This document shows, piece after piece, positions 1-8,160 of a stretch of 31,099 nt of DNA. The position numbers and the translations under genes were made by a program. Origin of the DNA: Alphaproteobacteria bacterium UBA998 (GTDB lineage Bacteria; Pseudomonadota; Alphaproteobacteria; Rickettsiales; UBA998); assembly GCA_002291925.1 (NCBI GenBank), contig DBAY01000009.1:1-31099 (forward strand), written 5' to 3'. Within the stretch, counting starts at the first letter, position 1. Each line of letters begins with the position of its first letter. The notes below the pieces were generated by a model. That model was given only the letters and a program-made list of their open reading frames with translations, was not told where the DNA came from and made no database searches.

Positions 1-35
1 GTGGCGGTGACGGCGGTGGCGGCGGTGGCGATTAA
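1..35 (+). CDS. 3' end of a Gly/Asp-rich protein, probably an Flp-pilin paralogue (partial)
   Basis: Only the last ten codons and a TAA stop (33-35) lie in the window. They read Gly and Asp only, in the frame whose first complete codon is at 3. The same GGT/GGC/GAC codon mix ends the Flp-type pilin at 22898-23185, where the tail is a Gly-Asp repeat. The body of this gene lies upstream of the window, so assignment as a pilin is inference from the tail alone. The next gene starts 56 nt downstream on the same strand with no terminator between them, so they may share a transcript. Any other Gly-rich C-terminus would also fit. Confidence 0.5.
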   Translation, partial: GGDGGGGGGD

Positions 36-91
36 GAGGGTTTCAAACAAAAAGTGAAGTGTTAATTTAAAAAAAATTAGAAAGCTACACA

Positions 92-772
92 ATGTCACAT
101 CGCATCATCCTATTCGTGCTTTTGGCTACTGTGTGTATTCCTCCGTCGTTGGCATCGGGAAATCAGTCTCACCGGGATGTCATTCCTGTAGAAACCGATT
201 TTTCCTTGTTGGCTGGTGGGCAAGGTTCTACCTTTCTTTGGGGAGCGGGAGGTGGCGAGGGGGCTGGTGATGGCTCTGGTGATGGTCCAGATGGCCCTGC
301 AGAAGATGGTGGCATGACGCCCTCTTATGGCTATGAGAAAGGTACATTTGATGAAAAAACCCCCTACACCAATCCAGAAGCGCTCTGTGCTGAAAGTGAC
401 CAGCTGACGCGTGATGTGAAGGTGATCGATACCCCTGCCTATTCATGGAAGGAACTGGTTCCTACCGAATGGTACCGGGCCTCGCCGGATGACATTACCC
501 GTGAACCCGGTGCCAGGGATGGGATTGAAACCATGACATGGTCGGCCTATCGAAACGGCATCAAGGTGGCGTCAGGCCAGGTGGATTACAGCGTATGGAT
601 TTCTGCCCATGGCGGTTATGGACGCGGCGAGGCGCTGATTGAGGTGCCGGGAGGTTTTGATTCCATCGTGGTCTATTCCAACGAGGTAGGTTCGGACGGT
701 AATATTGAGTTCATCCGCGGCGTTGCCGAAGTGCCCAAATTCGTTCTGAAGGGGGTCCGCATTGTTCGCTAA
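92..772 (+). CDS. Secreted protein of unknown function with a Gly/Asp-rich linker
   Basis: The 226-residue product is not one I recognise. Residues 1-22 look like a Sec signal peptide: a short basic start, a hydrophobic core (IILFVLLATVCI) and a likely cleavage after Ala-Ser. Residues about 50-75 are Gly/Asp/Glu-rich and low complexity. The remaining ~150 residues are rich in Tyr, Trp, Val and Gly, and look like a globular, beta-rich domain, with one Cys (about residue 98). It follows a gene with a Gly-Asp tail (1-35) in the same orientation. A link to that probable pilin, for example as a pilus-associated or co-secreted protein, is inference from adjacency and shared composition. The SD is weak (AGAAAG upstream of the ATG). 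G+C is lower than in the core genes. Confidence 0.75.
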   Translation: MSHRIILFVLLATVCIPPSLASGNQSHRDVIPVETDFSLLAGGQGSTFLWGAGGGEGAGDGSGDGPDGPAEDGGMTPSYGYEKGTFDEKTPYTNPEALCAESDQLTRDVKVIDTPAYSWKELVPTEWYRASPDDITREPGARDGIETMTWSAYRNGIKVASGQVDYSVWISAHGGYGRGEALIEVPGGFDSIVVYSNEVGSDGNIEFIRGVAEVPKFVLKGVRIVR

Positions 773-843
773 GGCCGAACGCGCTACGTGTGCCCGAATT
801 TTGGTCGCATTAGCGGTTTTTCAAGAGTTATTCTGTACTTACA

Positions 844-2187
844 GTGACAGCTGAACCACGCGCCTTACATTTCATGGACTTGAAAGCGACCTTTCCTTCC
901 TGTGCCCGATGGTACGATCCTTTTGCCGCGGCGATCGCTTCCATCGCTGTGTTTTGCGAATTCGGATTTTCCAGTCTCTCCACCCCGGCGCTCGCACTTC
1001 TGGTGATCCTCGCCGCCTTGCTACCGCCTGTCGCGGCCGAATTTCTCTCGCAGCGCGCCCGCTTTGGCACACGCCCCCCGGCAACACTGCGGTCCGTGTG
1101 CGAGCAGGTGGCCGTGAAATGGCTGGGCATCTGTGGGGGGGTGGCCCTTATGGTGGTTTATTGGTGGCTCTTTCCCCTTTATGATGGCTTGTATTACCGC
1201 GCGTTCTTCCAACTGCTGCCCCAGCTGCTTCCGTGGATTTTGCTGCTCTGCCTCGGGGTTTCGCTCTATACCGAGTGGCGGCTTGGGTCGGAGGAGGACC
1301 AGAATCGGCAGCTGGGCCTTTTGGTACTGGGTCGCTGGCGTGAAATACATTTGCCCATCCTGAAAACCGCGTTTCTTGCGCTTCTGGTGCGGGCGATTTT
1401 TCTTCCCATGAATTTTGCTGCTCTAATCAACGGTCTCACCTGGCTGCGTGAATTTCACTGGCAGCTCCACCAACTCAACTTTGCCGAGCTGCATTATCTT
1501 GGAATGAAAATTTTCTGGACGCTGCTGATCGCGGCCATCGTTCCCGGGTATCTTTTCTCGTCCCGGCTGCTAGGCACCTCCGTGCGCCGGGCAGATGCCA
1601 GCTGGCTGGGCTGGATCATGACCATGGTCTGCTATCCGCCTCTGCTGGCCGGAGTGTTGGGGCAATGGTTCAAGTATAACGCCAAACTGTATGACCAGTA
1701 TTTCATGCGCCCATGGGTGGAGCTGACGCAGGACATACCCATGGCCATGCTGATGGTGGGTCTCATCATCCTTTTGACTGAAATCGTGCACTGGTGGGGC
1801 GAAGCGATCCTTGGCATCCGCGCGTCCAATCTTACACATCGCGGCGTCATCACCAACGGGCCGTTCCGTCTTTCACGCCACCCCATCTATGTGGCCAAGT
1901 GCATTGGCTGGCTGTTTATCTCCCTGCCATTTGTCATGGGCAGCGACTGGCTGGACTCGTTGCGCCTCACGCTACTATGGGGCGGTGTCTGCGCTATCTT
2001 TTTCGGGCGCGCATGGGTAGAGGAGCGGCTGTTTGCTGATGACCCGGTCTACGTGGAGTATGCCTTATGGATAGACAAGCATGGCTGGCTGGCGTGGCTA
2101 GGGCGCATTTTCCCGCCCGCGACGTTTGCGTGGAAACTGAAGCGCTGGCAGGCCAACGGCGCCGTCAGTAGAGAAACTGTTCCTTGA
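844..2187 (+). CDS. Polytopic membrane protein with C-terminal isoprenylcysteine/phospholipid methyltransferase-like domain
   Basis: The 447-residue protein has many hydrophobic segments over residues ~25-325, with no family I can name there. Residues ~325-415 show the ICMT/PEMT-type methyltransferase signature: NGPFRLSRHPIY at 338-349 and, after two further membrane spans, WVEERLF followed by a Tyr-rich stretch (391-406). In this family these residues bind S-adenosylmethionine and position the acceptor at the membrane face. The substrate cannot be inferred; bacterial members act on lipids or small hydrophobic molecules as well as thiols. The ORF opens with GTG at 844; an in-frame ATG at 874 would remove ten residues, and neither has a good SD. 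The stop overlaps the convergent NAD kinase gene by 23 bp. Confidence 0.8.
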   Translation: MTAEPRALHFMDLKATFPSCARWYDPFAAAIASIAVFCEFGFSSLSTPALALLVILAALLPPVAAEFLSQRARFGTRPPATLRSVCEQVAVKWLGICGGVALMVVYWWLFPLYDGLYYRAFFQLLPQLLPWILLLCLGVSLYTEWRLGSEEDQNRQLGLLVLGRWREIHLPILKTAFLALLVRAIFLPMNFAALINGLTWLREFHWQLHQLNFAELHYLGMKIFWTLLIAAIVPGYLFSSRLLGTSVRRADASWLGWIMTMVCYPPLLAGVLGQWFKYNAKLYDQYFMRPWVELTQDIPMAMLMVGLIILLTEIVHWWGEAILGIRASNLTHRGVITNGPFRLSRHPIYVAKCIGWLFISLPFVMGSDWLDSLRLTLLWGGVCAIFFGRAWVEERLFADDPVYVEYALWIDKHGWLAWLGRIFPPATFAWKLKRWQANGAVSRETVP

Positions 2188-2944
2188 TGATCCGCTCCTC
2201 AAGGTTGTGCTCGGGGTCAAAGAGGAGGGTAAGCGAGATCTTGCGCTGCTCGAAGATGGCGACCGAGACGACGTCGCGGATTTCGGTGAAATCCGCCACG
2301 GCGCTCACCGGGCGTTTCTCCGGCTCCAGGATTTCCAGGTTGATGCTGGCATTGTGATGCAGCAGCGCGCCCTTCCAGCGGCGCGGGCGGAACGGCGCCA
2401 GCGGCGTGAGGGCGATGAGGTTGGCCGAGAGCGGCACGATGGGCCCGCCCGCCGAGAAGTTATAGGCCGTGCTGCCCGCCGGGGTGGAGACGAGAATGCC
2501 GTCGCAGACCAGCTCCTGCAGCCGTGTCACATGGTCGATGGCGACGCGGATTTTGGCCGCCTGCCGGCTTTCGCGGAACAGCGAGACTTCGTTGATGGCC
2601 AGCGCCTCCGTCTCGCGCCCGTTCAGGCAGCGTGCATACATGGACAGCGGATAGAGGGTGGATTCGCGTGCATGGGCCAGGCGTTCCTTCAGTTGATCGA
2701 GTGAGAAATCGTTCATCAGGAAGCCGACTGTGCCGCAATTCATGCCGTAAATCGGCGTCTTGCGTTCCATGAAGCGGTGCAGCACCTGCAGCATGAAGCC
2801 GTCGCCGCCGAGCACGACGATGACGTCCACATTGCCCCGCTGCGCCCGCAGATCCAGCACGCCGTACGCCTGGCGCAGCTGCTCCAGCGCCGCCTGCGCT
2901 TTGGGCGTCTCATCCGCAATGCAGCCGATTTTCTCGAAAGCCAT
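2165..2944 (-). CDS. nadK: NAD kinase
   Basis: NAD kinase (ATP:NAD 2'-phosphotransferase) makes NADP in the cytoplasm. Numbered from the ATG at 2944, the 259-residue product has the diagnostic GGDG at 46-49, INE at 117-119, and the CDGILVSTPAGSTAY region ending at 161, followed by SAGGPIV. These are the nucleotide-binding and catalytic motifs of the PpnK family, and the length fits short bacterial members. The frame stays open to 2980, but the extra 12 residues (Arg-rich) precede a typical start, so I chose 2944. It overlaps the convergent membrane methyltransferase-like gene by 23 bp and diverges from the small ORF at 3031. Confidence 0.95.
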   Translation of the reverse strand: MAFEKIGCIADETPKAQAALEQLRQAYGVLDLRAQRGNVDVIVVLGGDGFMLQVLHRFMERKTPIYGMNCGTVGFLMNDFSLDQLKERLAHARESTLYPLSMYARCLNGRETEALAINEVSLFRESRQAAKIRVAIDHVTRLQELVCDGILVSTPAGSTAYNFSAGGPIVPLSANLIALTPLAPFRPRRWKGALLHHNASINLEILEPEKRPVSAVADFTEIRDVVSVAIFEQRKISLTLLFDPEHNLEERIIKEQFLY

Positions 2945-3030
2945 ACGGCTGTTATAACGGGATTTCCCCCGCCGCGCCAAGGTGAAATGCGGGAAGGAAA
3001 TCTTAACCTCTGGCTGTTAGGGTAGGGCGC

Positions 3031-3318
3031 ATGTCCGTTCCCCTGCTGACCATCGCCGAGGCCATTCAGAAGGCCGACCGCTCCTACCTCTTTGAGGATT
3101 ATACGAAGCAGGCGCTCGCCGTACTGCAGGCCTTGAAGGAGCAGGGCTACACCGTAGTGCCCCGCCGCGCCACCGAGGCCATGCTGGAGGCAGGCGAGAA
3201 GGCCATCCTGCCGGGCAAGATGCACCCGAAGGATCACGTGCGCTGGGTGTATGATGCCATGGTGGCCAGTGGTGAGAAGGAACGTCCCTCCCAGCGCGCC
3301 GAGGCCGAGAAAGCTTAG
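3031..3318 (+). CDS. Small protein of unknown function (95 aa)
   Basis: The 95-residue, soluble, charged protein is not one I can assign to a named family. It has no signal peptide or membrane segment. The N-terminal two thirds read as amphipathic helices. The central part contains a Pro-Arg-Arg-Ala-Thr-Glu-Ala-Met segment, and the sequence ends in a Lys/Glu-rich tail. The ATG at 3031 is preceded by a purine stretch (AGGGTAGGG), a plausible SD. Codon usage and G+C match the neighbouring core genes, which supports a real gene. It is divergent from nadK with 86 nt between the starts, which must carry both promoters. Confidence 0.75.
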   Translation: MSVPLLTIAEAIQKADRSYLFEDYTKQALAVLQALKEQGYTVVPRRATEAMLEAGEKAILPGKMHPKDHVRWVYDAMVASGEKERPSQRAEAEKA

Positions 3319-3451
3319 GGCATAGCGCTTATTCTGGTCTTATGGATGACCGGGGCCCTGCCACTGACTTTTGATTACCGTTTGTTGTAGCACGGTAGAG
3401 CGCTGCAGCATGCGGCGTGGTAGCCCAACCCGATTTCCATAGGAGAGACGA

Positions 3452-3604
3452 ATGACCGAGCGCAACATGACGCTTCAGGAAGCCGCCCGCATCATGGGTA
3501 GCGACGATTCCACCCCCGAACAGCGCAGCCTGGCGGCCAAGATACTCGGCGCCAAGGGCGGTGCCAACAGCCATGGCGGCGGACGCCCGCGCAAGAACGG
3601 GTAA
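3452..3604 (+). CDS. Small protein, 50 aa, Gly/Lys-rich C-terminus
   Basis: An ATG at 3452 sits 6 nt after a strong SD (AGGAGA at 3441-3446) and opens a 50-codon frame to TAA at 3602-3604. The N-terminal ~30 residues look helical (LQEAARIMG, then EQRSLAAKIL). The C-terminus is a basic Gly-rich tail containing AKGGAN and GGGRPRKNG. The KGG element is loosely reminiscent of stress-induced KGG/Con-10 proteins, but the match is too short to assert. The excellent SD, the normal codon usage and the downstream hairpin with a T-rich flank all argue that it is expressed. It is convergent with purF. Confidence 0.7.
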   Translation: MTERNMTLQEAARIMGSDDSTPEQRSLAAKILGAKGGANSHGGGRPRKNG

Positions 3605-3623
3605 GTTTCGGGTATGTTCTGTC

Positions 3624-3678
3624 GCCCTGAACGTGTTTCAGGGCCTTTTCGTAATAGATGCTGAAACAAGTTCAGCAT
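3624..3678. repeat. Tandem palindromes (REP-like), possible terminator between convergent genes
   Basis: Two stem-loops lie back to back. The first pairs 3624-3631 with 3637-3644 (8 bp, 5-nt loop) and is followed by CTTTTC. The second pairs 3658-3665 with 3671-3678 (8 bp, 5-nt loop). Read on the minus strand, the second arm gives the GCTGAACTTGTTTCAGC-type core that I know as a common dispersed element in alphaproteobacterial genomes. It sits between the 50-aa ORF (plus) and purF (minus), so it may terminate one or both transcripts. The T-run is short, so terminator strength is uncertain. Confidence 0.7.
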
Positions 3679-3692
3679 GACAAAAATAAGGC

Positions 3693-5147
3693 TTACCCCG
3701 CTGACAGCAAGGCGCGGCCCTTCTTGCCGCATCCCGCCAGCCCGATCTCCCGGTCGGTCAGTTCGACCGGATAATCGCCCGTAAAGCAGGCGTCGCAGAA
3801 ACGCGGTGCCTGTTTGTCGCGGTGCGCTTCCCCGGCGGCGCGGTAAAGCCCGTCCACCGAGATGAAGGCGAGGCTGTCCACGCCGATGAGGCGGGCCATC
3901 TCAGCCACGTCATGGCGTGCGGCCATCAGCTGCTCGCGCTCGGGCGTGTCGACGCCGTAGAAGCAGGAATGGGTGGTCGGCGGGCTGGCGATGCGCATAT
4001 GCACCTCCGCCGCGCCGCCCTCGCGCACCATGGCGACAATCTTCTTCGAGGTGGTGCCGCGCACGATGGAATCATCCACGAGGATGACGCGCTTGCCTTT
4101 CAGGATATTGTCATTGGCGTTGTGCTTCAGCTTGACGCCGAGATGGCGCACTTGGTCGGTTGGCTCGATGAAGGTACGGCCGACATAGTGGTTGCGGATG
4201 ATGCCGAGCTCGAACGGGATGCCGGAGGCCTGCGCATAGCCGATGGCGGCGGGCACGCCGGAATCTGGCACCGGCACCACGATATCGGCGGGGGCGGGGC
4301 TTTCCTCGGCCAGCACGCGGCCGATCTGCTTGCGCACTTCGTAAACGTTATGCCCTTCGGTAAAGGAATCGGGGCGTGCGAAATAGACATACTCGAACAC
4401 GCAGAAGCGTTTGTTCTCCGGCTGGAACGGCCGCAGCGAGCGCAGCCCGTCCTTGGTGATCGTGACGATTTCGCCCGGCTCGACATCCCGCACGAAATCT
4501 GCGCCGATGATGTCGAGCGCGCAGGTTTCCGAGGCGAAGACATAGGCATCGCCGAGGTGGCCGAGCACCAGCGGGCGGATGCCGAACGGGTCGCGCACGC
4601 CGATCAGCGTGTTCTCGGTGAGCACCACGAGCGAGTAGGCGCCCTTGATCTGCTTCAGCGCGTCGATCAGGCGGCCTTCCACCGTCTGTTCCTGACTGAC
4701 CGCGATCAGGTGGATGATGGTTTCGGTATCGGAGGTGGACTGGAACAGGCAGCCGCGTTTTTTCAATTCCTCACGCAGGGAGAGCGCGTTGGTAAGGTTG
4801 CCGTTATGCGCCACCGCCAGCCCGCCGAAGCTGTATTCGGCAAAGAGCGGCTGCACGTTGCGCAGCAGCGTCTCGCCGGTGGTGGAATAGCGGTTATGGC
4901 CGAGCGCGATGTGGCCCTTCAGCGTCTCGATGATGCTGGCGGAGTTGAAATTGTCGCCGACCAGCCCCATCGCGCGGTGGGAGTAGAATTGCTGTCCGTC
5001 ATGGCTGACGATGCCCGCCGCCTCCTGCCCGCGATGCTGCAGCGCGTGCAGGCCGAGCGCGGTGTGGGCCGAGGCCTCGGGATGGCCGAAGATACCAAAG
5101 ACGCCACATTCCTCGCGAAGGTGGTCGCCGTCAAACGGTGTGGTCAT
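3693..5147 (-). CDS. purF: Amidophosphoribosyltransferase
   Basis: PurF catalyses the first committed step of purine synthesis: it transfers the glutamine amide to PRPP to give phosphoribosylamine, in the cytoplasm. The 484-residue product has a 13-residue propeptide before Cys14 (EECGVFGI), the expected N-terminal nucleophile after self-cleavage. This makes it the Bacillus-type, Fe-S-containing class. The four expected cluster cysteines are visible in RFCVFEYVYFARPDS, HSCFYGVD and CDACFTGDYP. The PRPP-binding loop ILVDDSIVRGTT and the glutaminase motif LQHRGQEAAG are intact. It lies 8 nt downstream of cvpA in the same orientation, the usual cvpA-purF pair, and is probably co-transcribed from upstream of cvpA. 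Confidence 0.97.
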   Translation of the reverse strand: MTTPFDGDHLREECGVFGIFGHPEASAHTALGLHALQHRGQEAAGIVSHDGQQFYSHRAMGLVGDNFNSASIIETLKGHIALGHNRYSTTGETLLRNVQPLFAEYSFGGLAVAHNGNLTNALSLREELKKRGCLFQSTSDTETIIHLIAVSQEQTVEGRLIDALKQIKGAYSLVVLTENTLIGVRDPFGIRPLVLGHLGDAYVFASETCALDIIGADFVRDVEPGEIVTITKDGLRSLRPFQPENKRFCVFEYVYFARPDSFTEGHNVYEVRKQIGRVLAEESPAPADIVVPVPDSGVPAAIGYAQASGIPFELGIIRNHYVGRTFIEPTDQVRHLGVKLKHNANDNILKGKRVILVDDSIVRGTTSKKIVAMVREGGAAEVHMRIASPPTTHSCFYGVDTPEREQLMAARHDVAEMARLIGVDSLAFISVDGLYRAAGEAHRDKQAPRFCDACFTGDYPVELTDREIGLAGCGKKGRALLSAG

Positions 5148-5155
5148 AGCTACCC

Positions 5156-5851
5156 TTACGGGCGCACGACTTTGGGTCCGGCAGAACCCGAAGCGGCGCC
5201 GGTTTTTTCAAACATTTCCTGCAATTTCTCGACATCGAGCGACTCAATGCCCTCGCCTTCCTTCAGCACGCCACGGCGCTGAAGCTCTTCCACCATCTGC
5301 TGCTTCTCTTCCGGCGTCCCCTGCGAGGCCTTGGCAATGGTGGACAGGCCCTGCAGGTAATCCGGCATCATCTTGACGAACACGCCCGTTGCCGATTGCA
5401 CGGCGGGGAAGCTCCAGGCCGTCCTGACTTCCTCGGGCATGCTCTTTTCGTCATAGACGAAGGTGAGGATGTAGAACCCGAGCACCACGATGATGGCGCC
5501 CTTGATGAGGCCAAAGGCGAGGCCGAGAATCTTGTCCAGCGCGCCCACCTCGCTGCCGGGCTTGATGTAGCGCATCAGCACGGCGTTGATGATGGAGATG
5601 ATGATCAGCGCCACGAAATAGGTGCCGAGCGTGCCGACGATGATGGACGCCGCGCCCTCGCCGAGCGTGGGCTTGAGCGCCGCCGCCACCTTGTCGGCGT
5701 TATACAGCGTGATCAGCGCCGAGCCGACCCAGGCAAGGATGGACAGCACCTCGCGGATGAAGCCGCGGGCCAGCGAGAGCAATGCCGAAAGCACAAGCAC
5801 GCCTAACACAATGGCGTCAAAGACATTCAACTCGACATGCGCGGAAACCAT
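5156..5851 (-). CDS. cvpA: CvpA family inner-membrane protein
   Basis: CvpA proteins are small integral membrane proteins first linked to colicin V export and later to envelope or stress tolerance; their biochemical role is not settled. The 231-residue product shows the family pattern: four hydrophobic segments within residues ~8-130, with the conserved RGFIREVLSILAW stretch after the first. Then follows a soluble tail of ~100 residues, rich in Glu, Gln and Lys, that ends close to a Pro-Lys-Val-Val-Arg-Pro terminus. The tail is longer than in the E. coli protein but common in alphaproteobacteria. Gene order cvpA-purF with an 8-nt gap supports the call. No clear SD precedes the ATG at 5851. 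Confidence 0.9.
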   Translation of the reverse strand: MVSAHVELNVFDAIVLGVLVLSALLSLARGFIREVLSILAWVGSALITLYNADKVAAALKPTLGEGAASIIVGTLGTYFVALIIISIINAVLMRYIKPGSEVGALDKILGLAFGLIKGAIIVVLGFYILTFVYDEKSMPEEVRTAWSFPAVQSATGVFVKMMPDYLQGLSTIAKASQGTPEEKQQMVEELQRRGVLKEGEGIESLDVEKLQEMFEKTGAASGSAGPKVVRP

Positions 5852-6109
5852 GCGGTGCGTATAGCATGGAGGTATGCGCTAATCCAGTGTTTATCGCGCG
5901 CTGATACAGGCATTTCAGCCAGGAACTCCGTCCGGTTTTCATCGGCGTATTCTTACAGGTGCCAAGTCCTGTTTCAGGGCAGAAAATAAATTAACAAAAT
6001 TAACAAAGTGAAAATACAAAATTAGCAAATATTAAATCCTTTTGGGCTAAATCTGGGATGTGCGCGGTCATTGCCGCCGCAATGTGAAATTATACTAACC
6101 GAGGGTTTT
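5852..6109. promoter_or_regulatory. Divergent intergenic region with an AT-rich block
   Basis: This 258-nt gap separates cvpA-purF (minus) from the peptidoglycan-binding-domain gene (plus), so it should carry both promoters. Positions ~5980-6050 are strongly AT-rich. A TATACT at 6091-6096 resembles a -10 box but would leave only a few bases before the SD. A GAGG at 6101-6104 followed by a T-rich spacer decides the ATG at 6110. I could not place a convincing -35/-10 pair. Confidence 0.35.
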
Positions 6110-6652
6110 ATGAAAAAAGATATGGTTAAGATGATTGTTGGCGGTTTCATCGCGTCGATGGCTATGGGTACATCTGCGCTTGCAGATTGCGTGGTCACCC
6201 GCTCCAATGGCCAATCCGTGCTGATCAGCGGCACTTGCTCGCAGAATTTTGTTAAAGCGGCGCAGCCCACGACCTACGAGCCGTTGTCATCGAATTATGC
6301 GGTACGCCAATCGCCTGAATATCAAGGTCACTATGGTTATCGCTCTGAGCCCTATTACTCACGCTATCATGTCACGCCGGATTACAACCAACGCATCAGC
6401 GATAACAATACGGTCGCTGTACAGACGAAGCTTACCCGTCTTGGTTACTGGGTGGGACCGGCGGGCGTAAATGGTGTGCGGGGTCATGAGACCATTCAAG
6501 CCATCAAACAGTTTCAGAAGACCCACGGACTGAAAGTGGATGGCGTTGTCGGTCCGGAAACGGCGTATAAGCTCAATGAACTGGCGGCAAACTTTGACTA
6601 TAGCCACCGCTGGGTACGCTATCCGGATTATGCCTACGGCTACTACCGCTAG
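6110..6652 (+). CDS. Exported protein with a C-terminal peptidoglycan-binding domain (PG_binding_1)
   Basis: Translation from the ATG at 6110 gives 180 residues; the frame is open 13 codons further up, but GAGG at 6101-6104 supports 6110. Residues 1-25 form a signal peptide (MKK start, hydrophobic core, cleavage after Ala-Leu-Ala). Residues ~60-98 are Tyr-, Ser- and Pro-rich and probably unstructured. Residues ~101-158 match PF01471: a TKLTRLGYW helix, then IQAIKQFQKTHGLKVDGVVGPET, the classical repeat fold that binds murein. A Tyr-rich tail (YPDYAYGYYR) ends the protein. No catalytic domain is present, so it is a likely cell-wall-attached structural or adaptor protein. Two Cys (27 and 43) could form a disulfide. 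It ends at a strong bidirectional terminator. Confidence 0.88.
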   Translation: MKKDMVKMIVGGFIASMAMGTSALADCVVTRSNGQSVLISGTCSQNFVKAAQPTTYEPLSSNYAVRQSPEYQGHYGYRSEPYYSRYHVTPDYNQRISDNNTVAVQTKLTRLGYWVGPAGVNGVRGHETIQAIKQFQKTHGLKVDGVVGPETAYKLNELAANFDYSHRWVRYPDYAYGYYR

Positions 6653-6677
6653 GAAATTCTTTTCAAGAAAAATAAGG

Positions 6678-6704
6678 GGAAAAAGGCGCGAAAGCGCCTT
6701 TTTC

Positions 6705-6705
<1 letters not shown>
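6678..6705. terminator. Bidirectional Rho-independent terminator
   Basis: A perfect 12-bp stem (6678-6689 with 6694-6705) closes on a GAAA tetraloop. The arm contains a GGCGC core flanked by five A/T pairs, so a U-tract forms in either direction. It lies between the convergent peptidoglycan-binding-protein gene and radA, and shares its last base with the radA stop codon. Confidence 0.9.
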
Positions 6706-8075
<1,370 letters not shown>

Positions 8076-8160
8076 AAGTCTCTCCGATATAGGGCTTTTA
8101 GCCTAGAAATCCAAGGGTTGCGAGCCCTGTAGGGAGCAATAGGAAATCGCGCCTGCCTTC

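Noticed and set aside
3822..5282. A 486-codon plus-strand frame across purF
   Set aside because: It lies antisense to a strongly conserved purF and cvpA, and its translation is His/Ala/Gly-rich low-complexity; it is a codon-bias shadow.
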